NCBI GenBank assembly: GCA_036675025.1
Contig: JAKFFN010000054.1
Coordinates: 12,694 to 76,693, forward strand
Length of the DNA: 64,000 nucleotides
From: JAKFFN01 sp036675025
Lineage (GTDB): Bacteria > Sumerlaeota > Sumerlaeia > Sumerlaeales > Sumerlaeaceae
Direction of reading: 5' to 3'
Positions 34,269 to 42,963 of the stretch are shown here, in pieces; within the stretch, counting starts at the first letter, position 1, and every line of letters starts with the position of its first letter. The position numbers and the translations under genes were made by a program. The notes below the pieces were generated by a model. The model did not search any database. It was not told the DNA's origin and worked only from the letters and a program-made list of their open reading frames with translations.

Positions 34269-35219
34269 TCACAGTGGAACCTCAACCTGCGTGAGGATGT
34301 GCTTCAGCACCCGCGTTTCCTGTTCATGCTGAAACCCGGCCGTATCATAGCCTTCACGCACAAGGATGCGGTGAGCCAGTACCGGCACTACCATTTCTTT
34401 TATATCATCAGGCACACAGTAATCGCGGCCTTCAATCCAGGCGCGCGCCTGGGCTGCTCGCCGCAGCGAGAGGGCGCCCCGTGTACTTACGCCGAGCACG
34501 ATTTGCGGTGATTCGCGCGTTTCACGTACAATCCGGCCAAGGTAATCGAGCAGGGAGTCGGCCATCTGTACCGTCTCCACATCGTTCTGCCAGCGGATCA
34601 TATCTTCCGCCCCGATTACCGGTTCCAGCGATTCCGGACCGAACCCGCCACGCTGCACCCGCAGCACCGTCAACTCGTCCTGCAGCTCGGGATAGCCGAT
34701 ATGCAGGCGCATCATGAAGCGATCCATCTGGCTTTTCGGCAAAGGGAAGGTGCCGTGGAACTCTATCGGGTTCTGGGTTGCCAGCACCATGAATGGTCTT
34801 GGCAGGTCAAAAGTCTGTTTTTCTACGCTGACCTGGGCGCTGTTCATGGCTTCCAACAGCGCGCTTTGGGTTTTGGGGGTTGTGCGATTTATTTCATCCG
34901 CAACTACGACATTGGCAAACAGAGGCCCCGGCTTAAACTCAAACTCGCGCCGCACCTGGTCATACAGCGTAACGCCTAAAATGTCGCTCGGCAGCATGTC
35001 GCTGGTGAACTGGATTCGGCTGAAGGAAAGGTTCAGACTTCGGGCAAGGCAATGGGCAAGAGTGGTTTTTCCTACGCCCGGCACATCCTCAAGGAGCAGG
35101 TGGCCCCGGCCCAGCACGCATATGAGCGAATTGCGTACAATATCCGATTTCCCCTTAATAACTTTCTCTATGTTCTCCTGCAACTTCGCGACTTCAGGAC
35201 GCATCGATGTAACTGTCAT
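34269..35219 (-). CDS. MoxR-family AAA+ ATPase
   Basis: 316 residues from the ATG at 35219, which has GGGGAG four bases upstream; ATG at 35246 is in frame. Walker A is EDVPGVGKTTLAH, Walker B VVVADEINRTTPKTQ, and the sensor-like ATQNPIEFHGTFPLP and MDRFMMRL follow. MoxR ATPases are chaperones for maturation of metalloproteins or secreted complexes and usually sit with DUF58 and von Willebrand genes. Those partners are absent here, so the target is unknown. It is divergent from the poly-Gln exported protein at 35339. Confidence 0.93.
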   Translation of the reverse strand: MTVTSMRPEVAKLQENIEKVIKGKSDIVRNSLICVLGRGHLLLEDVPGVGKTTLAHCLARSLNLSFSRIQFTSDMLPSDILGVTLYDQVRREFEFKPGPLFANVVVADEINRTTPKTQSALLEAMNSAQVSVEKQTFDLPRPFMVLATQNPIEFHGTFPLPKSQMDRFMMRLHIGYPELQDELTVLRVQRGGFGPESLEPVIGAEDMIRWQNDVETVQMADSLLDYLGRIVRETRESPQIVLGVSTRGALSLRRAAQARAWIEGRDYCVPDDIKEMVVPVLAHRILVREGYDTAGFQHEQETRVLKHILTQVEVPL

Positions 35220-35338
35220 AGGCTCCCCGCACTGCGGCTTTTCCATTTAGGACAACAACGTTTTGTGAATCATTTCAATACAATAGCTGTCGAACGGCAG
35301 AAGCAATCTTAGACGACCAAATGAAACTTGAGGTTCAG

Positions 35339-36103
35339 ATGAAAAAGTCACTCCTGGTATTTGCTGCAGCAGCGGCACTCACCTGCAGTTCTGCACAGGG
35401 GCAGGGTTTCCTGTCTTCCATAAAAGACAAACTCACAGGCAACGATGATGCAGCGGCCCAGCAACAGGCTCAGCAGCAGCAGATGCAGGCGCAACAACAG
35501 GCACAGCCAACACCCGTGCCGGCAGAAGGCCAAGAAGGCCGCACCGTTAAGGGCGAGGGCGGCAAGAATGTGAAGATTATGCAGGGCACCCCGCCAGCGC
35601 AGGCCCAGAAAACCCCTACGAAAGAAGAAATTCGTAAGGGAGCTGAACGCCTGAAGGGCCAGATGGCACCGGAACGCATCCCCGGCAACCTGTTCGACCG
35701 CTATGAAGGCATCTGGAATGGTGACTTCTGGGTCTACAGCCCCCAGGGTCAGCTTGAAGAAAGCAAGTCCGTAAAGATCGAGTATAAGAAGAACGGCAAA
35801 AACCTGGTGATGGAAACCTTCTATGCTGATCGAATCAGCAAGCAGTGGGTTGTAGCCGAGACGGCCACTTACACCAATGAAGGCGACAAGGTATCTGTCT
35901 CCATCCGCCGCCCCAGCAATGATGTAGCCACCCAGACTGGACACTTCAATGACGGGCAGCTGTTCCTCGTAGCCAATATTAAAGATGGCGTAGAGCACTA
36001 CCGCGAACGTATTGACGGGCAGCGCCTGCTGGTAGATGGCTTCGGCGTCTATGGTGGCAGCGACAGCCATGTGTTCATCGGGCGCTTTGTTCGCCAGCGG
36101 TAA
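35339..36103 (+). CDS. Exported DUF1579-like protein with poly-Gln linker
   Basis: 254 residues from the ATG at 35339 (TTGAGG five bases upstream). Signal peptide KKSLLVFAAAAALTCSSAQG is followed by SIKDKLTGNDD and a long Gln-rich linker (about residues 40-60). The C-terminal half (about 125-254) starts with YEGIWNGDFWVYSPQGQ and continues with SVKIEYKKNGKNLVMETFYAD, similar in pattern to DUF1579 beta-barrels that hold small ligands. Function is unknown. A strong hairpin follows the stop. Confidence 0.65.
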   Translation: MKKSLLVFAAAAALTCSSAQGQGFLSSIKDKLTGNDDAAAQQQAQQQQMQAQQQAQPTPVPAEGQEGRTVKGEGGKNVKIMQGTPPAQAQKTPTKEEIRKGAERLKGQMAPERIPGNLFDRYEGIWNGDFWVYSPQGQLEESKSVKIEYKKNGKNLVMETFYADRISKQWVVAETATYTNEGDKVSVSIRRPSNDVATQTGHFNDGQLFLVANIKDGVEHYRERIDGQRLLVDGFGVYGGSDSHVFIGRFVRQR

Positions 36104-36115
36104 AAGTCCGCACCA

Positions 36116-36583
36116 TTGCGAAAGCTCATAAAACAGATTCTCGGCCGGGTAAGACGAAACAGCTCTTGCCCGGCCGTTTCTGTTGAACATGGGACGGCCG
36201 CCACGCGAGAGGATATCCGGCGAAAACAACTGGGCCGGCTTGGCGAAGACGCAGCCGAGGAAGCGCTTCTGCGCAATGGGTACCGGATCCTTGATCGCAA
36301 CTACTCCTGCCGCAGCGGTGAGATAGATATCATTGCCGAACACGATGGTCACATCGCGTTTGTGGAAGTTAAGACCCGTTCCCCACGGTCTTGGAACACA
36401 CCAGAAAGCGCTGTGACGACGGAGAAGCAGGCTCGCATCATTCGCGCTGCGGCATATTACCTGGGGGCGTTTAGAGATCCTTCTCCCACCCGCTATGATA
36501 TAGTGAGCGTTTTTACGGATGACGAGGGCGCCGTTACAAAAGTCGAAGTAAAAGCTGGCGCGTTTAATGCCAGTAAAGGCTGA
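36116..36583 (+). CDS. yraN: YraN family (UPF0102) nuclease-like protein
   Basis: 155 residues. RKQLGRLGEDAAEEALLRNG, RSGEIDIIAE and FVEVKTR are the signatures of the UPF0102 family, a restriction-endonuclease-like fold with the GEIDxxxxD/EVK active site; its role in DNA metabolism is not settled. The only canonical in-frame start is TTG at 36116, twelve bases after the previous gene. It lies upstream of a 13-bp hairpin at 36142-36176, giving an extra N-terminal segment of about 36 residues. Confidence 0.85.
   Translation: MRKLIKQILGRVRRNSSCPAVSVEHGTAATREDIRRKQLGRLGEDAAEEALLRNGYRILDRNYSCRSGEIDIIAEHDGHIAFVEVKTRSPRSWNTPESAVTTEKQARIIRAAAYYLGAFRDPSPTRYDIVSVFTDDEGAVTKVEVKAGAFNASKG
36142..36179 (+). 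terminator. Hairpin with short U-tract after the poly-Gln protein gene
   Basis: Stem of 13 bp with one G-T pair (CGGCCGGGTAAGA/TCTTGCCCGGCCG) and a 9-base loop, followed by TTT. It looks like the terminator of the 35339-36103 gene but lies inside the yraN reading frame if translation starts at 36116. Confidence 0.6.
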
Positions 36584-36606
36584 TTCTACTAGAACAAAGG
36601 GCCTTT

Positions 36607-37167
36607 ATGGATACCGAAAAAGATAAAATGCTCCGCGGCGAAATGTACATCGCCTTTGATCCTGAACTTGTACGCGAACGCGAGCATTGCCGGGCGCTTA
36701 CGCGGGAATATAACGCCACGACTGAGACTGAATACGAAAAGCGCACGGAGCTCATAAAGCAGTTGTTTGGCTCGGCGGGCGCCAATGCCTACGTAGAGCC
36801 CACCTTCCGCTGCGATTACGGCTACAATATCTATGTGGGCGACAATTTTTACGCGAACTTCGACTGCGTGATACTCGATGTATGCCCGGTGCGCATGGGC
36901 GACAACTGCTTCCTGGCACCCGGCGTTCATATTTACACGGCTACGCATCCATTAAATGCAGTGGAACGGGCTTCAGGTAAGGAATTCGCCAAGCCCGTCA
37001 CCATTGGGAGCAACGTGTGGATTGGCGGCTGCGCCGTCATTATACCTGGAGTAGTAATAGGCGATAATGTGGTTATAGCGGCCGGAGCGGTCGTTACCAA
37101 GTCATTCCCGGACAATGTTCTTATCGGCGGAAACCCGGCCAGGATCATCAAAGAGATTCCCCTGTAG
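36607..37167 (+). CDS. maa: Sugar O-acetyltransferase (maltose acetyltransferase family)
   Basis: 186 residues, family length. An N-terminal helical MAC domain (MLRGEMYIAFDPELVRER) precedes a left-handed beta-helix with hexapeptide repeats (IGSNVWIGGCAVIIPGV, VIGDNVVIAAGAVV, catalytic His in YTATHPLNA). It transfers acetyl from acetyl-CoA to sugars. The exact sugar is not shown by the sequence. It follows yraN by about 24 bases and precedes two glycosyltransferases, so it may modify a polysaccharide precursor. Confidence 0.92.
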   Translation: MDTEKDKMLRGEMYIAFDPELVREREHCRALTREYNATTETEYEKRTELIKQLFGSAGANAYVEPTFRCDYGYNIYVGDNFYANFDCVILDVCPVRMGDNCFLAPGVHIYTATHPLNAVERASGKEFAKPVTIGSNVWIGGCAVIIPGVVIGDNVVIAAGAVVTKSFPDNVLIGGNPARIIKEIPL

Positions 37168-37309
37168 CCGGGTGCTGCCGCAAGTTTTCTGTTGAACCCT
37201 GCGCCGGCGCGGCTAATCCAAGGACCTGTTGATGCAGCCAAGCTTGTTACCTCAAGTTATGTTAAAGCCTACTTTTCGATAATGCGATTCCAAATAGGCA
37301 GGAGCCTGA

Positions 37310-38839
37310 TTGTTTAAGCTGTTCCAGTTTTTTATGAATCTACCCACGTACCTGTTACAGGGGTTACTACTTGTTTACCTTGTGGTGGCCGTGCCGGTAC
37401 GGGCGCTATACTGGCGGCTTCGGCTGATCGGAAAACCTGCATCGATGCGCGACCCGGCTAATCGTCATTTTGATGTCATGTGTTTCAGCCATGTGCCCTG
37501 GAGCCATATCTGGCAGCGCAATCACCACACCATGACCCGCCTGGCCCAAAACCGAAAAGTTGTCTACTTTCAAACGACGAGCATCGCTTACCTTCACTGG
37601 TTCGTAAGGCACTGGCCCCACGCCTACAAAGAGTTTTACAACAGCTTTCCTTCCGTTCAGCTCGTGTATCCCCTTATGTTTCCCGGGCAGACGAAGCTTC
37701 CGTTCATCGGTTGGCTGAACCGTTGGCTGCTAACAACGGAAATGCGCTGGCTTGAGTACAAGGATGGTCTGCAGAACACCGTGCTTTGGTTTTATTACCC
37801 GGGGACGGTTAATGTACTGGATACGTTCAAGCCTGCTGCCGTTGTGTATGACATCCAGGATGAATACACAGCCTTTGACTGGTCGCCTGGTGATATTGCC
37901 CGGCGCGAGCAGCGCCTTATCGACCAGGCTGACGTCATTTTTGCCGGGACTCATGCGCTGTACGAGCGTAAGACCCAGGGCTTTAAAGGCAGCGCCTACT
38001 TCTACCCCTGCGCTGTGGAGTTCTCCCACTTCCATGCGGCCGCATCGCGATTCGATGATGCTTTCTTTCAGCAGCACCCGGAAATTTCTCCTGAAGCTGC
38101 CGAAACCATTCGCCGGATTACAGCAGCGTTCCAGGAATCTGGAGAAACCTTTGGTACCGTCTCCGCTCCCGCGGCTGTTTCGGGTCCATCGTCCAAAGAG
38201 AAATACGCGGTCGCGCGGGTTTCGCCCCGTTATCTCGAGCGCGCCAGCGGCGGTAGCGTTTTGCGTGAACCGCAGGACCTGCGCGAATTCGGGCGTCCGC
38301 GCCTGATTTATGTCGGGCTTATCGACAAGCGAATTGACCCTGACCTGCTGGCCCATCTCGGGCAGGCACATCCGGAATGGGAAATCATCATGGTAGGCCC
38401 GGTGGACGAAAACTTATTTGACCAGCAGTCAGTAGAGCAGGCCGCGCCGAACGTCCATTTCCTGGGATCAGTGAAGTACCAACTTTTGCCTCCCTACCTT
38501 GCCAATTGCGATGTTTACCTGATGCCCTGGAAGGTGAACGACCTCACCCGGCACATTAATCCGACCAAGACACTGGAGTATATGGCCGCCGGGCGACCTG
38601 TAGTGAGCATCAGCCTGCCTGACCTGGAAAACCTCTTTGCCGACAGCGTCTGCCTGGCAACGACTCCGGAAGAATTTGTGCAGGAATGCGAAGCCGCGCT
38701 CAGCGGAGAGCGGTGGGATAAAGTGGCGCGCGGCCTCGACCGCGCGTGGTCATTCGCATGGTCAACAGTAGTGCACGAGATGGAAGAGCATGTTTCGGAA
38801 GCCATAAATGCAAAAGCCCGCGGGAGCCGAAACCAATGA
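37310..38839 (+). CDS. GT4-type glycosyltransferase with N-terminal membrane segment
   Basis: 509 residues. TTG at 37310 has GGAG five bases upstream; ATG at 37334 is an alternative. A hydrophobic segment (LLQGLLLVYLVVAVPV, about 16-31) anchors it to the inner membrane. The donor-binding C-terminal lobe shows GRPRLIYVGLIDKRIDP and PTKTLEYMAAGRPVVSI, the usual GT-B sugar-nucleotide site, while YYPGTVNVLDTFKP and YDIQDEYTAFDWS come from the acceptor lobe. A 45-residue low-complexity insertion (about 283-325) separates the lobes. It is the first gene of a two-transferase operon with the next gene overlapping by 32 bases. Confidence 0.85.
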   Translation: MFKLFQFFMNLPTYLLQGLLLVYLVVAVPVRALYWRLRLIGKPASMRDPANRHFDVMCFSHVPWSHIWQRNHHTMTRLAQNRKVVYFQTTSIAYLHWFVRHWPHAYKEFYNSFPSVQLVYPLMFPGQTKLPFIGWLNRWLLTTEMRWLEYKDGLQNTVLWFYYPGTVNVLDTFKPAAVVYDIQDEYTAFDWSPGDIARREQRLIDQADVIFAGTHALYERKTQGFKGSAYFYPCAVEFSHFHAAASRFDDAFFQQHPEISPEAAETIRRITAAFQESGETFGTVSAPAAVSGPSSKEKYAVARVSPRYLERASGGSVLREPQDLREFGRPRLIYVGLIDKRIDPDLLAHLGQAHPEWEIIMVGPVDENLFDQQSVEQAAPNVHFLGSVKYQLLPPYLANCDVYLMPWKVNDLTRHINPTKTLEYMAAGRPVVSISLPDLENLFADSVCLATTPEEFVQECEAALSGERWDKVARGLDRAWSFAWSTVVHEMEEHVSEAINAKARGSRNQ

Positions 38840-40070
38840 GATGGGGTGCACTTTAGCCTCTATGGAATCTGCGGGGGAAAAACAGGTGTTCGTTTTCGAG
38901 AGCGAAAACGGGCTGCATTGGAAAGAAACACATAAGCACCGGCCTTTCTACCAGATGCCGCGTGGAGATATGTTCTGGTTCATACTAGGACATTTACTTC
39001 TTCTGCCCCTGGCATTGCTGGTGCTGATTGCTACGTTCCTGTGTCTGCCACTATACTATGTCTGGGGCAAGTTGAAGTTTCAGCGGGCGGCTCAAAAGGT
39101 ATTCCATCCGGAGGCGCAGCACATCCTTGATACTCCCGGCGTTAACGATGCGTTTATCTTCGGTGCCCGGGACGAAGCTCGACCCTATGTATCTGTGGTC
39201 ATACCTTTCTATAACAGGGAGGAACTTGTAGATTGGGCAGTAGGGAGTGTATTGCGATCCGCGGTTCCCATGACCATGGAAGTGGAAATTATTGCTGTTG
39301 ATAATGGATCAACAGACAACACGGTAGAACAACTGAAGCGTCACCCCATCCGAATAGTCCATTGCGCCGAACGAGGACCCGGCGCTGCTCGAAATGCTGG
39401 TATTGCGGCATCGCGCGGTGAGATTGTTGTTTTTACCGACAGCGATTGCCTATGTGAATCCGACTGGCTGATGCGCCTGGTAAGACCTTTTGTTGATCCG
39501 AAGATGCTGATCACCGGGGGCAACATCTTTAGCCTGTTTCAGGATGACTTTGTCGCCACGTTCACAGACAAAATCGGCATCCTGAACAACCGGCGATTCT
39601 TTGCCGGCTCCGCCTATTTCCCGCGATTCTTTGCCACTGCTAATGCTGCCTATCGGCGCAGCGCCTTGAATACCGTGGGTGGGTTTGACAATAACCTTTG
39701 GATGAGTGAAGATGCTGACCTCGCGTGGCGAGTGCTGGAACTTGGCGGCAAAATGGCCTATGTTGACAATGCCGTAATCTACCACCAGCACCGCAATACG
39801 CTGCGGGGTCTGTTTTCTCAGGCCATCGACTACGGTAGCGCCTCCGTGGCTATTTTTGCAAAACACCGTTCCAGGCTGGAGGCGACTGCCGCACTTTCCT
39901 GGAGAAACGTCCGCGAAATTGCCTGGTCACCGTTTGCCCTAATTGTCGATCCGTTTGTTGCAAAGGACGCCTTTGGCAAAAAGCAGGAGTTCTTTTATCT
40001 CCTCTGGCGCCTGGGCTTTACCATAGGTACGATACGCGAATGCATCCGGCGGAAGGTGTTCTTCGTCTAA
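38808..40070 (+). CDS. GT2 glycosyltransferase with N-terminal membrane segment
   Basis: 420 residues from ATG 38808 (ATG at 38841 and 38862 are alternatives). A membrane segment (FILGHLLLLPLALLVLIAT) precedes a GT-A domain with VSVVIPFYNREE, ERGPGAARNAGI, the metal-binding FTDSDC and the acceptor region GGFDNNLWMSEDADLAWR. It should add sugars to a lipid-linked or cell-surface glycan at the inner membrane. It overlaps the preceding glycosyltransferase by 32 bases, so the pair is coupled. The acceptor and donor are unknown. Confidence 0.87.
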   Translation: MQKPAGAETNEMGCTLASMESAGEKQVFVFESENGLHWKETHKHRPFYQMPRGDMFWFILGHLLLLPLALLVLIATFLCLPLYYVWGKLKFQRAAQKVFHPEAQHILDTPGVNDAFIFGARDEARPYVSVVIPFYNREELVDWAVGSVLRSAVPMTMEVEIIAVDNGSTDNTVEQLKRHPIRIVHCAERGPGAARNAGIAASRGEIVVFTDSDCLCESDWLMRLVRPFVDPKMLITGGNIFSLFQDDFVATFTDKIGILNNRRFFAGSAYFPRFFATANAAYRRSALNTVGGFDNNLWMSEDADLAWRVLELGGKMAYVDNAVIYHQHRNTLRGLFSQAIDYGSASVAIFAKHRSRLEATAALSWRNVREIAWSPFALIVDPFVAKDAFGKKQEFFYLLWRLGFTIGTIRECIRRKVFFV

Positions 40071-40230
40071 ACAGAAACTCCCGGCAATTTGATGTCAGAA
40101 GCACGCGAGCCGCCATATCACTGGCTGACTCGCCATCGGGAGCGCTTGCATATGTGATGTGCGCACGTGTCTAATTAAGTACGTTACAATTTTGATTGCC
40201 TTGCTGATTCTGGCTTCTAGAAAGTCCTTC

Positions 40231-41544
40231 GTGTTTAAAAAGAAAACCTCCCCGATTGCGTCCGCCGATACAGCGATAAGTCGGCGCGATATGCTCAAGC
40301 TGACGGCCACTGCTGCCCTCGGCTTCACAATTGTCCCTCGCCACGTTCTCGGCGGCCCCGGCTATACGCCGCCTAGTGAAACTCTCACCCGCGGCATTAT
40401 TGGTTGCGGCACGATGGGACAAAGTCATCTCACTTACAACTATGGCCCCATCCTCGGATTGTGCGATGTGGACAGCGAGCACCTTTCAAACACGCTGGCC
40501 AAGGTGCATGAGAATGAAGGAAAGACCGCGAAAGGGTATCGCGATTTTCGCGAGATGCTTGAGCGGGATGATATCGACATCGTTCACGTTGTAACGCCGC
40601 CCCACTGGCATGCTGCCATGGCTATTGCCGTGGCCGAAAGCGGCAAAGACGTCTGGTGTGAAAAGCCGATGACGCGCACGATCGGTGAAGGTAAAAAAGT
40701 GGTGGAAGCGATCCGCCGCACGGGCCGTATGCTGCGGGTCAACACGTGGTTCCGCTACCAGGGCAACTGGTATGGAGCAGGGACGACCGCTGCACCGCTG
40801 AAGAAGCTGGTGGATAGCGGGCTGCTGGGCTGGCCTTTGAAGTTTAACCTGGGTATGAGCACCGGCTTTGACTGGAAGTTTGAAAACTGGTCGGGAATTC
40901 CCGGTCTGAAGGAAGAACCGGTGCCCGCGCAACTGGACTATGATATGTGGCTGGGGCCCGCGCCCTACAAGCCATATAACAGTCAGCGTGTGCACAAGAA
41001 CTTCCGCGGCTACTGGGATTACGACGGTGGCGGCCTGGGCGATATGGGCCAACATTACCTGGACCCGGTTCAGTACCTGCTCGGGAAAGACAACACCAGC
41101 CCGGTAGAGATTGAGGCAGATTCCGTGCAGCAGCACCCGGAAGCTGTGCTTCCTTTCAGAGAGATTCGCATGAAGTATGCAGACGGTTGCGAGATCATCC
41201 TCGACGGTGGCCCCCGCCGCAAAGGTGTAGCCCTGCTAGAAGGCCCCAATGGAAAGCTCTTCCGGGATTTCGAATCCGATATTCCGGACCTGCGAAAGAA
41301 ACTGGAAGCATTCCCGGAGCCGGAACCGATGCTTGGCGAATTTCCCGATGCTGTTCGCACACGGCAGAAATTCTGCCTGAACGAAGAGAATGGCCACCGA
41401 TCATGCACCCTGATCAACCTGGCAAAAATCGCAACGCGAACCCTTCGCCCGATGCGGTTCGATCCGGACAAGCAGCTCTTCATCAACGATGAGCAGGCAA
41501 ATCAATTGATTGATCAGCCAATGCGGGCGCCCTGGGCCATTTAA
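40231..41544 (+). CDS. Tat-exported Gfo/Idh/MocA oxidoreductase, paralogue 1
   Basis: 437 residues from GTG 40231, chosen because it leaves a suitable n-region before the twin-arginine motif SRRDMLKL; no strong ribosome site supports it. After cleavage the domain starts at RGIIGCGTMGQSH (Rossmann NAD(P) loop), then HVVTPPHWHAAMAIA, the catalytic EKPMTR block, and the C-terminal Gfo/Idh fold with GYWDYDGGGLGDMGQHY. Such enzymes carry their cofactor tightly bound and act on sugars outside the cytoplasm. With the DUF1080 gene downstream, sugar C3 oxidation for 3-keto-glycoside cleavage is plausible. It is closely similar to the next gene. Confidence 0.87.
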   Translation: MFKKKTSPIASADTAISRRDMLKLTATAALGFTIVPRHVLGGPGYTPPSETLTRGIIGCGTMGQSHLTYNYGPILGLCDVDSEHLSNTLAKVHENEGKTAKGYRDFREMLERDDIDIVHVVTPPHWHAAMAIAVAESGKDVWCEKPMTRTIGEGKKVVEAIRRTGRMLRVNTWFRYQGNWYGAGTTAAPLKKLVDSGLLGWPLKFNLGMSTGFDWKFENWSGIPGLKEEPVPAQLDYDMWLGPAPYKPYNSQRVHKNFRGYWDYDGGGLGDMGQHYLDPVQYLLGKDNTSPVEIEADSVQQHPEAVLPFREIRMKYADGCEIILDGGPRRKGVALLEGPNGKLFRDFESDIPDLRKKLEAFPEPEPMLGEFPDAVRTRQKFCLNEENGHRSCTLINLAKIATRTLRPMRFDPDKQLFINDEQANQLIDQPMRAPWAI

Positions 41545-41591
41545 TCGGGCCGGGCGTGCAACGAGTTTCATAATTAACGTGGAGGTTGTCA

Positions 41592-42878
41592 ATGAGTGAC
41601 AACAGGATGAGTCGCCGTGATCTGCTGAAAGCTGGCGCTGCCGCCGCTCTCGGGTTCACTATCGTGCCTCGCCATGTACTTGGCGGGCCCGGCTACACGC
41701 CGCCCAGTGAACAGATCACCCGGGCCATCATTGGCACAGGCGGCATGGGCCGCGGGCACATTAATTACGATCTCGGTCCCCTGCTTGCAGTGTGCGACGT
41801 CGACCAAAACCATCTAAAACTGGCCCTTGAGCAGGCGAAGAACAAGGGCTATGATAAGGTTGACGCTTACACCGACTGGCGCGAGGTGATCGAACGAAAA
41901 GACGTAGACCTGGTCCACATTCCGACTCCCCCGCACTGGCACGCCGTAATGGGTATCGCTGCTGCAAACGCCGGCAAGGATATCTGGGGTGAAAAACCTA
42001 TGTCGCGCACCATCGGCGATGGCCTCGCCCTGGCTGATGCCATCAAGCGCAACGGCCGGATCTTCCGCGTGAACACCTACTGGCGCTATGAACGCGTTTT
42101 CTTCGGCCTGGGTGCCCCGGTAAAGCAGATCAAGAAGCTTGTGCAAAGCGGATTACTTGGCTGGCCGGTTAAAGTTTACCTGGGCGAAGTCCACGGGTTT
42201 GAGTGGAAGACTTTTGCCTGGGCTGGCGATCCGACGCTGGGCGAGGAAGCGGTGCCGCCTGAGTTGGATTACGATATGTGGCTTGGGCCAGCGCCTTACA
42301 AGCCCTATCACAGCCAGCGCGTGCACATGAAATTCCGCGGGTACTGGGATTACGATGGCGGTGGACTGGGCGACCAGGCGCAGCACTTCGTCGATCCAGT
42401 CCAGTATATCCTGGGCAAAGACGACACCAGCCCGGTGGAAGCCTGGGCAGACGCCCATGAGCAGCACCCATACGCTGTGCGTCCGTTCCGCAAGGTAACC
42501 CTTCGCTACGCCGACGGCTGCGAAATCATTATCGACGCGGAAATGAGTGATCCCGACACGCCGATGTTTGAAGGGCCCGAAGGCAAAGTTCTCAGCAACT
42601 TCCGCTGCACGGTTCCAAACTGGGAGAAAAAGCTGGCGGAACTGCCAGACCCGGCGCCTCTGAACGATGACTTCAAGCAGTGCATCCTGAACCGTCAGCC
42701 GTTCTGCCTGAACGAGCAGGTCAGCCATCGCACCTGCACGATCATTAACCTGGCGAAGGCCGCGGTACGCACTGGCCGCCACCTGCGCTTCGATCCGGAT
42801 AAGTACGAATTCATAGATGACCCGCAGGCGAACATGCTGGTACACGAGCCAATGCGTGCCCCGTGGTCATTAACATAA
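41592..42878 (+). CDS. Tat-exported Gfo/Idh/MocA oxidoreductase, paralogue 2
   Basis: 428 residues from ATG 41592 with GGAGG six bases upstream. Twin-arginine motif MSRRDLLKAG and a signal region whose end (GFTIVPRHVLGGPGYTPPSE) is identical in pattern to that of paralogue 1, so the two arose by tandem duplication. Conserved blocks: RAIIGTGGMGRGH, HIPTPPHWHAVMG, GEKPMSRTI, GYWDYDGGGLGDQAQHF. It is predicted to fold in the cytoplasm with its nucleotide cofactor and be exported by Tat. Same operon as the paralogue and the DUF1080 gene. Confidence 0.92.
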   Translation: MSDNRMSRRDLLKAGAAAALGFTIVPRHVLGGPGYTPPSEQITRAIIGTGGMGRGHINYDLGPLLAVCDVDQNHLKLALEQAKNKGYDKVDAYTDWREVIERKDVDLVHIPTPPHWHAVMGIAAANAGKDIWGEKPMSRTIGDGLALADAIKRNGRIFRVNTYWRYERVFFGLGAPVKQIKKLVQSGLLGWPVKVYLGEVHGFEWKTFAWAGDPTLGEEAVPPELDYDMWLGPAPYKPYHSQRVHMKFRGYWDYDGGGLGDQAQHFVDPVQYILGKDDTSPVEAWADAHEQHPYAVRPFRKVTLRYADGCEIIIDAEMSDPDTPMFEGPEGKVLSNFRCTVPNWEKKLAELPDPAPLNDDFKQCILNRQPFCLNEQVSHRTCTIINLAKAAVRTGRHLRFDPDKYEFIDDPQANMLVHEPMRAPWSLT

Positions 42879-42963
42879 CTGCCAACCCCCTTGCCTGCCG
42901 TACCTGCAGGGCATCTGCGGTTACAAAACTTTTTCTAAGCACACTTAAAGGAATGTCTCGATA

